Origin: C00003060 sp964440795 | GTDB lineage: Bacteria; Desulfobacterota; Desulfobacteria; Desulfobacterales; C00003060 | NCBI GenBank assembly: GCA_964440795.1 | Contig: CAYTTQ010000119.1 | Location: 1 to 6,456 of the forward strand | Reading direction: 5' to 3' | DNA length: 6,456 bases | In this document: positions 1 through 5,457 of the stretch, one piece after another | How positions within the stretch are numbered: position 1 is the stretch's first letter | How the letters are laid out: every line of letters starts with the position of its first letter | Translations under genes and position numbers: made by a program | Notes under the pieces: model-generated | Databases searched by the model: none | What the model was told of the DNA's origin: nothing | What the model saw: the letters and a program-made list of their open reading frames with translations, nothing else

Positions 1-349
1 CTTCATGGTAATGGGGCGATGGATTGACCGTTCCGGGATTAATTGCGCCGGTTGCCCAGGCGGTGGTTCGTACCTTTGACATGGGAAACGGGGGCGGCGC
101 AAAGGACAGGTAACTTGCGGAAGGTTCCCAAATCCACCGCAAAAAAACTGAAAAATGTACTATTCAAAGGCATACTCAGTAGAGAGGTTCCCCGCTGCTT
201 GCCGTATTGGGAACCGATGGTGACGGTCTGGTTGAGTGGATGCGAGTAGGACAGGCGCTGGAACGGATGCTGCTTAAGATATATCAAGCGGGCCTACAAG
301 CCTCGTACGTGAATAACCCATCCAGGTGCCCTCTCTTTCTTATCTATGA
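1..349 (+). pseudogene. Nitroreductase-family (Acg-like) pseudogene, C-terminal part, runs off the left edge
   Basis: Reading the frame that starts at position 3 gives pieces that line up in order with the C-terminal half of Acg/Rv3131-type nitroreductases (FMN-binding fold): GLIAPVAQAVVRTFDMG at about 36-86, then LAEGS (114-128), then PLLAVLGTDGDGLVEWM (192-242), VGQALERMLLK (246-278) and GLQASYVNNP (291-320). The family typically reads 'sPlLAVLGT..D...WlraGQALeRvlL....Gl.aSflNqPieVP.lR'. The copy is broken. In-frame stops lie at 9-11 (TAA), 111-113 (TAA) and 180-182 (TAG). A one-base loss near 320 shifts the frame, since the expected IQVPSL is readable from 320 in the next frame and ends at TGA 347-349. 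An insertion separates LAEGS from PLLAV. No alternative long frame has a credible start. The tail would run into the convergent zinc-ribbon gene. Homology is recalled from the family pattern and was not searched; the decayed state is seen directly. Confidence 0.75.
122..192. repeat. 63-bp insertion bounded by 8-bp direct repeats AGGTTCCC
   Basis: AGGTTCCC occurs at 122-129 and again at 185-192, exactly 63 bp apart. The two copies encode the same GS junction of the decayed nitroreductase, so removing one repeat plus the intervening 55 bp restores an uninterrupted LAEGSPLLAV. The inserted segment is A-rich, has no recognisable terminal inverted repeats, and brings in the stop TAG at 180-182. 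This fits an 8-bp target-site duplication left around a small element or excision remnant. Slippage or another local rearrangement is also possible. Confidence 0.5.
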
Positions 350-350
350 C

Positions 351-551
351 CTACGCGGAGTAAATCGCTTTTGCCCGGGGCGGGTCAATGGGATCCAGCG
401 GACCGGCGAACTTCTGCTCGTAAGCGGATTTTTCCTTTTCGCACTGTGGGCAAAGTCTCACGTGGAGACCCACGACCTCGGGCTGAAAGGATGTCCCGCA
501 AGCCGGACACACCATTACCAACCGATGCCGGGGTTTTTCTTCTTTCTGCAT
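351..551 (-). CDS. Small zinc-ribbon protein, 66 aa
   Basis: A 66-residue protein starting MQKEEKPRHRL. It has two CxxC knuckles, C15-P-A-C18-G and C34-P-Q-C37, separated by 15 residues. This is the spacing of a minimal four-cysteine zinc ribbon. The rest is charged, with a proline-rich tail (GPLDPIDPP). No signal peptide or membrane segment is present, so it is probably cytoplasmic. The ATG at 551-549 is chosen because the minus strand has a near-perfect Shine-Dalgarno AAGGAGGT ending 4 bases before it; a longer frame back to 701 has no comparable site. The gene is divergent from the Pho-type operon and convergent with the pseudogene. Partner and function are unknown; it could be a nucleic-acid or protein-binding adaptor. 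The reality of the gene is well supported by its ribosome binding site and cysteine pattern. Confidence 0.8.
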   Translation of the reverse strand: MQKEEKPRHRLVMVCPACGTSFQPEVVGLHVRLCPQCEKEKSAYEQKFAGPLDPIDPPRAKAIYSA

Positions 552-718
552 ACATACCTCCTTTCCGTAACGCGGTTGTCTACAACTATGAACATATCTC
601 CTAGGCTGCAGTAAAGCACACCTCTTTGTCATCCAAGTCACATTTGTGTAAATATTCGACGTCAATAGAAAATCCATTTTTTTCGGCAAGGCTGCCCGCA
701 TTTTCCGTTCTAATCCGC
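552..718. other. Divergent intergenic region, no gene seen
   Basis: This stretch between the zinc-ribbon start and the Pho-type promoter is AT-richer than its surroundings and shows no credible coding frame on either strand. It must hold the promoter of the minus-strand zinc-ribbon gene. TTGACG at 665-660 (minus) is a possible -35, but no good -10 sits 16-18 bp downstream. TTGTCAT at 626-632 followed by GTCACAT at 637-643 resembles Pho-box half units, but the GTCA cores are 9 rather than 11 bp apart. I do not call it a site. Confidence 0.5.
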
Positions 719-763
719 TCTTAACACAATTGTAATCTTGCCTTAACGAACAGCTGCTAGCCT
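719..763 (+). promoter_or_regulatory. Pho-box-like promoter: three 7-bp units at 11-bp period, with weak -10
   Basis: Three half-sites repeat at exactly 11 bp: TCTTAAC (719-725), TTGTAAT (730-736) and CCTTAAC (741-747), separated by 4-bp spacers (ACAA, CTTG). Seven-base units on an 11-bp pitch are the signature of PhoB/PhoP-family response regulator sites. The unit resembles E. coli CTGTCAT and even more the cyanobacterial CTTAAC form. A weak -10, TAGCCT at 758-763, starts 10 bp after the last unit, as in PhoB-activated promoters where the box replaces the -35. Transcription would start near 770 and read into the sulfotransferase operon. The second unit overlaps ACACAATTGT (724-733), which is repeated exactly at 6321-6330 in the other Pho-like promoter of this window. 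Confidence 0.65.
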
Positions 764-786
764 CATACGCAAAAAGGGAAAAAGCT

Positions 787-891
787 ATGTTCCCGCCGTC
801 TCAACGTGAGTCGGCGGGCCGACCGCCGCGGGGGCGTTTGCGAGAGAGGGAAGATGCGGCCATTTTCACTAAGGGAAAATGTTGTCTATAG
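787..891 (+). CDS. Possible leader ORF (34 codons) overlapping the sulfotransferase start
   Basis: An ATG at 787 is preceded by AGGGA (775-779) with a 7-base spacer, a better ribosome site than that of the gene behind it. The frame encodes 34 residues beginning MFPPSQRESAG, rich in Arg, Gly and Pro, and stops at TAG 889-891, 35 bases inside the sulfotransferase gene in another frame. The hairpin at 792-818 lies within its first codons. It could be a leader peptide coupling translation, or chance. The peptide resembles no family I recognise. Confidence 0.25.
   Translation: MFPPSQRESAGRPPRGRLREREDAAIFTKGKCCL
792..818 (+). promoter_or_regulatory. Strong leader hairpin or palindromic operator
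   Basis: CCCGCCG (792-798) pairs with CGGCGGG (812-818). After a single T-T mismatch, CTCA (800-803) pairs with TGAG (807-810) around a 3-base ACG loop. That is 11 base pairs, mostly GC, placed between the promoter and the sulfotransferase start. No U-run follows, so it is not a standard intrinsic terminator. As RNA it would lie in the 5' leader; as DNA it is a 27-bp near-palindrome that a dimeric repressor could bind. It would also bury the in-frame GTG at 806, which argues against that codon as the start. Confidence 0.6.
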
Positions 892-2056
892 TTATAAGAC
901 CTATTTTCGATTCCTCTGGAAGACCTTTTTGGCTTCCCGGGGTACGCCGGGGCGACTGAGCGGGAAACGGTTTGGGGTCATGCTGGTTTTCTCTCTGCTT
1001 TTGTTGGTGGTGCAAACCATCCATTGGCTTGCCTTTGCCCTGGATGAGATCCTATATAGCGGGTACAAGTCGGTGGCGGTTCGTCAACCCCTGTTCATCG
1101 TCGGCGTTCCCCGCAGTGCCACCACGTTCTTGCATCGCCTACTGTCCCACGATAGCGACCGGTTTACCACTTTTACCCTGTGGGAGTTGCTCCTTGCACC
1201 CTCGGTGACGGAGCGGAAACTCGTACTGGCCGTAGCCGCGCTGGACCGCAAGGCGGGTGGTCCCCTAAGGCGGGGGATCAACTGGATCGAAGGGCGGGTC
1301 TTTGGCCACCTGAACGACATTCACCGGATATCCCTCACGGCTCCGGAAGAAGATTATTTCACTCTAATCCCCATATACGCCTGTTTCTTGCTGATCCTTC
1401 CGTTTCCATTCCCGGAATACCTGAGCCACTTGGCCTTTTTTGATGCAGCAACGCCGCAACGGGATAAGGAGCGGATTATGGCCTTTTACAAGACATGCCT
1501 GCAACGCCATCTCTATGTCCACGGTGCGGGGAAGCAGCTGTTGTCCAAAAATGTTTCCTTCAGTCCCATGATAGAGACATTGGCTTACACATTCCCGGAC
1601 TGTCGATTTATCGGTACGGTTCGTCACCCGGTGCGTGCAATTCCGTCTCACATCAGTTCCATGCAAGCCGGAGCCACCTTGTTCGGTAACGACGTTGGCG
1701 ATCCGCTGTTTCGTGATCAGATGATTGACCTCCAGCGATACGCCTATACCCGGTTGATCACGATACTGCCTCGGATCTCGGCGGACAGGCAGATGGTCGT
1801 TCGTATGGAAGACCTGGTGGCGGATCTCTGCGGGGTGGTTTGTGGCATCTATGATCGATTTGGTTTTGACATGACGCCCGCCTATGAAGTCTTTCTTCGA
1901 CGTGAAGACCGGCGACAGAAGACCTATCAAAGTGGGCATACCTATGATTTGGCATCGTTGGATCTCTCTCATCAGGAGATTTTCAACCGATTTGTGGATA
2001 TCTATCAACAGTTTCATTACCCGTCCCCGGCGCCATCCGTAAACCGGTCACGGTGA
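854..2056 (+). CDS. Membrane-associated PAPS-dependent sulfotransferase
   Basis: A 400-residue protein of the sulfotransferase superfamily (Sulfotransfer_3 type), which moves a sulfo group from PAPS to a hydroxyl or amine. The 5'-phosphosulfate loop is FIVGVPRSATTFLHRLL at residues 81-97, with the PRSxTT core at 86-91. The 3'-phosphate site is FIGTVRHPVRAIPSHISS (252-269), with R257 and S265 as likely contacts. An EED (165-167) and K232-N233 are other probably conserved points. Residues 41-61 form a hydrophobic stretch, likely one membrane anchor near the N terminus, which suits a lipid or membrane-glycan acceptor. The ATG at 854 is preferred (GAGAGGG just upstream); an in-frame GTG at 806 lies in the leader hairpin and has no ribosome site. 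It is the first main gene after the Pho-type promoter and lies 50 bp before the deacetylase-like gene. Acceptor unknown; family assignment firm. Confidence 0.9.
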   Translation: MRPFSLRENVVYSYKTYFRFLWKTFLASRGTPGRLSGKRFGVMLVFSLLLLVVQTIHWLAFALDEILYSGYKSVAVRQPLFIVGVPRSATTFLHRLLSHDSDRFTTFTLWELLLAPSVTERKLVLAVAALDRKAGGPLRRGINWIEGRVFGHLNDIHRISLTAPEEDYFTLIPIYACFLLILPFPFPEYLSHLAFFDAATPQRDKERIMAFYKTCLQRHLYVHGAGKQLLSKNVSFSPMIETLAYTFPDCRFIGTVRHPVRAIPSHISSMQAGATLFGNDVGDPLFRDQMIDLQRYAYTRLITILPRISADRQMVVRMEDLVADLCGVVCGIYDRFGFDMTPAYEVFLRREDRRQKTYQSGHTYDLASLDLSHQEIFNRFVDIYQQFHYPSPAPSVNRSR

Positions 2057-2106
2057 CCCCCGGCAAAGATCGGGTATGAACATGGAGAGTCGAAAGGACG
2101 GTTATA

Positions 2107-2877
2107 TTGCCGGCCGCCATTGTATCCATACATGATGTTACACCGGACGGTCTCCCGCAGGTGCGGGAGATTATGCGTCTGCTCAAGACCCGAGGGATTG
2201 ACCGCGTGACCCTGTTGATTATACCTGGACACCGCTGGCGGGGTGATCAGCTTGCGCAATTGAAGTCCTGGCAGGACAGGGGGGTGGACCTGGCAGGGCA
2301 CGGTTGGCGCCATCGGGTCCGTCGCACGCAGACGGCCTGGCATTGCCTGCACCGGCGAATGATGTCTCGTGATGCGGGGGAGCATCTGTCGCTGAGTTCT
2401 GCCGAGGTTGCCGAACTCGTCCTCAGGTGCCATCGGTGGTTTGAAACTGTGGGGTTGGCCTCGCCGACGGTTTATGTTCCTCCTGCCTGGGCTATGGGAA
2501 ATCTGCCTCGCCGTGTTCGCCGTGTCCTGCCCTTTCGCCTATATGAAACCCAATGGGGTCTGTACGATGTCGGGACTGCGACCCATCACCGGTTATCGGT
2601 GACCGGATACATGGCCGACACGCCGGGAAGATGCCTTTTTTTACGGTTGTTCAATGCGGTGACTCTCCGGTTGCCTCTGGCCCCCATTCGCATCGCCATC
2701 CATCCGGCGGACCTTTATTTGCCGCTGCGAGCGGATTTGTGTCGACATCTGGCGTGGAGTGGGCCGTTCTTGACATATAAGGATGTCAGCTGCACGGGGG
2801 GCCTAAACAAAAGCCGTGTCCGCCGAACCGAATGGGAAAAGGAAATGTTACCGAGTCGTCCACCGGTGCGATCATAG
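2107..2877 (+). CDS. DUF2334 / polysaccharide-deacetylase-like protein
   Basis: A 256-residue protein of the NodB-like (CE4-related) (beta/alpha) barrel group, closest in pattern to DUF2334. Motifs in order: SIHDVTP (7-13) with D10 as catalytic or metal Asp, LLIIPGH (36-42), AGHGWRH (63-69) with H65 and H69 as the metal His pair, VPPAW (124-128) for the conserved Pro/Trp motif, and IAIHPADL (196-203) with H199 as the late catalytic His. The basic tail (235-256) has no recognisable domain. No signal peptide is seen, so it probably acts in the cytoplasm on a lipid- or nucleotide-linked intermediate. The start is TTG 2107: AAAGGA at 2093-2098 is 8 bases upstream, the frame is closed by a stop at 2077-2079, and the family begins directly with the SIHD strand. 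The substrate (N-acetyl sugar, O-acyl group) is not determinable here. Confidence 0.85.
   Translation: MPAAIVSIHDVTPDGLPQVREIMRLLKTRGIDRVTLLIIPGHRWRGDQLAQLKSWQDRGVDLAGHGWRHRVRRTQTAWHCLHRRMMSRDAGEHLSLSSAEVAELVLRCHRWFETVGLASPTVYVPPAWAMGNLPRRVRRVLPFRLYETQWGLYDVGTATHHRLSVTGYMADTPGRCLFLRLFNAVTLRLPLAPIRIAIHPADLYLPLRADLCRHLAWSGPFLTYKDVSCTGGLNKSRVRRTEWEKEMLPSRPPVRS
2151..2170. repeat. Perfect 9-bp inverted repeat inside the deacetylase gene
   Basis: TCTCCCGCA (2151-2159) and TGCGGGAGA (2162-2170) are exact reverse complements around GG. In mRNA this gives a 7-8 bp GC-rich stem about 45 bases after the start codon. It encodes the ordinary-looking residues LPQVRE, so codon coincidence may explain it. 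An effect on translation or a protein-binding palindrome is possible. Confidence 0.4.
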
Positions 2878-2908
2878 GTGGCGTTTAGCTGAAGGATAAT
2901 TTGGAGCC

Positions 2909-5419
2909 ATGAAAAAAAGAACGTTTAAAGCGGACCTCCATGTCCATTCCCGCCACTCAGGGCGGCCGTCCGCATGGGTTTTGAAGAAGATCGGTTGTGG
3001 GGAGAGTTATACGGATCCCCTATGTCTGTATGAGATCCTGAAAAGTCGCGATATGGATTTTGTTACGATTACGGACCACAATACCATTGATGGATGTATG
3101 GAAATCGGACATCTGGACGGAACCTTCATTAGCGAAGAAGTGACTACCTACTTTCCGGCGGACAACTGCAAGATGCACGTGCTGGTGTACAACATTACGG
3201 AAGGTCAGCACGCAGATATCGTACGGGTTCGCAAGAACATCTTCGATCTGGTGAATTACTTGAACGCCCAAGGCATCGTGCATGCCCTTGCCCACCCGAT
3301 GTGCAGTCTCAACGGCGTCTTGCAAGTGCGTCATTTCGAGCAGTGTTTGCTCTTATTCAAAAACTTTGAATTGAACGGTGCGCGAGACCATCTGCAAAAC
3401 ACCATCATGCAACGGATCGCGGCGGGGCTTACGGCGGATCGTATCGCGCAGTTGGCCGCCGATCATGATTTATCCCCCTGTGGCGATCGTCCTTGGGACA
3501 AGTGCTTAATCGGGGGGTCGGATGATCACTCATCCAAATACATGGGCCGTTCATATACGCAAGTCACAGAAGGGGCTTCCGTTGAAACCTTCGTGAGGGC
3601 GATCGGTCGTTGTTCCGCCACCGTGAAGACGTATAAGGCCACTCCCAAAACCATGGCCCATAATATATACAGTATCATGTACCAGTTTTATGAGGACACC
3701 TTCCAGATAGACCGCTGGATCAAAGATTCCAGACTTTCCGGTTTTCTCAAAGAACTGTTGTTGCACGCCCCGAACGGGCAAGTGCCGAAAGATGCGATTC
3801 ACCGTTCCCAAAAGAAATGGGCTTTTGGGTTTTCCCGTGCCACCCGCTCTGCGCGATGGTTGCAAAGTGCCAAACGGGTTATGTTTTCTGACCCCCGCAA
3901 GAAGAAAGCGCCTTCCCCCGCCTTGGTTGGTTCTTCCGTCAGCCATCAATTCCTGGAAAATGCCCAACGGGTGCTATCCGAGCATTGTGACAAACGTAGT
4001 TGCCAGGCCTATCAAGGTAGCCCTGCGCCGGCATCGGGTGAAGACATCTGGTTTGAATTCGTAAATGATGTTTCAGACAGAATCGTTCGCCAGTCTGCCG
4101 ACGACATCTTGGGAAAACTTACTGATGCCGATTTGTTTTACCTGTTTACTCATGTGGGATCTTCGGGATCTCTCTATATGATGTTGTCGCCGTATTTTGT
4201 TGCCTATTCCCTTTTTTCCCGGGACCGTTCAAGAAGCATCGATTGTCTGAAACGGTTTGGACATCTATCCCAAGACGTGGGCGGGTCCGGGCGTCGAATC
4301 GCCCTTTTCACGGACACGTTTAATCAAATCAACGGCGTGGCCACGGCGATTCAGTGCCAAATGGCGGCCGCTCGAAAGAAAGACAAACCGCTTACCTTAA
4401 TTACCTGCGATCCTGAAAAGCAACCGGGAACTCACGTGAAAGCCTTCGAGCCGATAGGCGCCTATGATCTGCCTGAATATCCGGAGTTAAAGATCTATTA
4501 TCCGCCATTTTTAAGAATACTGTCTTACTGTTACCGGGCTCGATTCACCCACATTCACGCAGAGACTCCCGGAGCTATGGGGCTGGCGGCATTAGGGGCG
4601 GCCAAACTGCTGGATCTGCCTTTTTGCGGTACCTACCATACATCGCTTCCCCAGACGGTCGGATCCTTGACCGGGGACCCGGATATTGAATCGCTGTTTT
4701 GGAAATATATTATTTGGTTCTACGGACAGATGGACCGGATATATGTGCCCTCGGGGAGCACGGCCGAGGAGTTGATTGAAAAGGGGCTGCCTGAAAGCAA
4801 GGTGGTTGTTCATCAGGCGGGTGTCAACATATCTTCCTTCCATCCCGGCAAGCGCAATGGCTATTTCTCCGACCGATTCCGGGTGGCCGACGCAAAGGTC
4901 AAGCTGCTTTACGTCGGCCGGGTTTCCAAAGAAAAAAACTTGGAGGTTCTGGAGGTTATGATCCGGCGAATCAGCCGTATGCGGGACGATGTCCACTTAA
5001 TCGTTGTCGGGGAAGGTCCTTACATGCCGACGATGCAAGAGGGGCTCCAGGGGTTGCCGACGACGTTCACCGGATATTTGACCGGTGAGGAATTGGCCCA
5101 GGCATATGCCTCCAGCGATATTTTTGTTTTCCCGTCCACGGTGGATACGATGGGAATCGCATTGTTGGAAGCCCAGGCGTCCGGGCTGCCCGTTATCGTA
5201 ACCGATAAGGCCGGGCCGAGTGAAAACATGATCGACGGCAAGACGGGTTTTGTGGTGAAAGCCGACGGGGACCAGACGGCGGATGGCTTCATAGACAAAA
5301 CACTGCATCTATGTGAAAATGCCAACCTCAGGCGGGATATGAGACAAAACGCCCGTGCCTACGCCTTAAACCGGTCGTTTGAAAATAGTTTTTCCACGTT
5401 TTGGGACAATTATCCCTAA
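2909..5419 (+). CDS. PHP phosphoesterase-like domain fused to a GT4 glycosyltransferase
   Basis: An 836-residue two-enzyme fusion. Residues 5-240 are a PHP domain with metal-ligand motifs DLHVHSRHS (9-17), TDHNTIDG (55-62), E76/E77, H90, HALAHP (125-130) and GGSDDHS (202-208); these domains hydrolyse phosphoesters with two or three metals. Residues about 240-460 form a linker region I do not recognise, with a hydrophobic patch at 417-437. Residues 463-836 are a GT-B fold, GT4-type retaining glycosyltransferase: ALFTDTFNQINGVA (465-478), HIHAETPGAMG (548-558), GTYHTSLPQ (574-582), YVGRVSKEKN (668-677) with R671 and K676 for the donor diphosphate, GEGP (701-704), and the EX7E-like D746...E754 in TVDTMGIALLEAQASGLPV (744-762). 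This pattern is shared with lipid glycosyltransferases such as SqdX and PimB types. No signal peptide; probably at the inner membrane face. Start ATG with GGAG 2 bases upstream and GAAGGA further back; 31 bp after the deacetylase. Sugar and acceptor unknown. Confidence 0.92.
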   Translation: MKKRTFKADLHVHSRHSGRPSAWVLKKIGCGESYTDPLCLYEILKSRDMDFVTITDHNTIDGCMEIGHLDGTFISEEVTTYFPADNCKMHVLVYNITEGQHADIVRVRKNIFDLVNYLNAQGIVHALAHPMCSLNGVLQVRHFEQCLLLFKNFELNGARDHLQNTIMQRIAAGLTADRIAQLAADHDLSPCGDRPWDKCLIGGSDDHSSKYMGRSYTQVTEGASVETFVRAIGRCSATVKTYKATPKTMAHNIYSIMYQFYEDTFQIDRWIKDSRLSGFLKELLLHAPNGQVPKDAIHRSQKKWAFGFSRATRSARWLQSAKRVMFSDPRKKKAPSPALVGSSVSHQFLENAQRVLSEHCDKRSCQAYQGSPAPASGEDIWFEFVNDVSDRIVRQSADDILGKLTDADLFYLFTHVGSSGSLYMMLSPYFVAYSLFSRDRSRSIDCLKRFGHLSQDVGGSGRRIALFTDTFNQINGVATAIQCQMAAARKKDKPLTLITCDPEKQPGTHVKAFEPIGAYDLPEYPELKIYYPPFLRILSYCYRARFTHIHAETPGAMGLAALGAAKLLDLPFCGTYHTSLPQTVGSLTGDPDIESLFWKYIIWFYGQMDRIYVPSGSTAEELIEKGLPESKVVVHQAGVNISSFHPGKRNGYFSDRFRVADAKVKLLYVGRVSKEKNLEVLEVMIRRISRMRDDVHLIVVGEGPYMPTMQEGLQGLPTTFTGYLTGEELAQAYASSDIFVFPSTVDTMGIALLEAQASGLPVIVTDKAGPSENMIDGKTGFVVKADGDQTADGFIDKTLHLCENANLRRDMRQNARAYALNRSFENSFSTFWDNYP

Positions 5420-5445
5420 CAGGGTTACCCTACCCGTAGACCCTG
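5420..5445 (+). terminator. Weak hairpin between the glycosyltransferase and DUF3108 genes
   Basis: CAGGGT (5420-5425) can pair with ACCCTG (5440-5445) across a 14-base loop, followed by GATTTATTCTCT. The stem is short and the T-run interrupted, so at most it would be an attenuator that lowers expression of the last gene. CCCT/AGGG and AGGGT/ACCCT offer competing small stems in the same place. Confidence 0.2.
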
Positions 5446-5457
5446 GATTTATTCTCT

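Noticed and set aside
186..215. Hairpin GGTTCCC / GGGAACC with a 16-base loop
   Set aside because: Lies within the nitroreductase reading and has no following T-run; probably coincidental.
76..220. Possible riboswitch or structured RNA suggested by GCAAAGGACAGG and GGGAACCGATGG segments
   Set aside because: Checked against glycine, cobalamin and c-di-GMP-I patterns; conserved cores are missing, and the nitroreductase reading explains the sequence.
39..287. Open frames of 82 (minus) and 68 (plus) codons over the left end
   Set aside because: Both start on TTG without a ribosome site and are out of frame or antisense to the nitroreductase remnant.
207..614. Plus-strand open frame of 135 codons from a TTG
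   Set aside because: Its first third is the decayed nitroreductase in frame; the rest is a shadow antisense to the zinc-ribbon gene. No ribosome site.
626..650. Extra Pho-like units TTGTCAT and GTCACAT
   Set aside because: The GTCA cores are 9 bp apart instead of 11, and no matching promoter core lies downstream in either direction.
1364..2017. Long minus-strand open frame (217 codons) opposite the sulfotransferase
   Set aside because: It mirrors a gene with clear catalytic motifs, has no recognisable domain and no convincing ribosome site.
806..2056. GTG at 806 as the sulfotransferase start (16 residues longer)
   Set aside because: No ribosome site, the codon sits in the loop of the leader hairpin, and family N termini begin near the ATG at 854.
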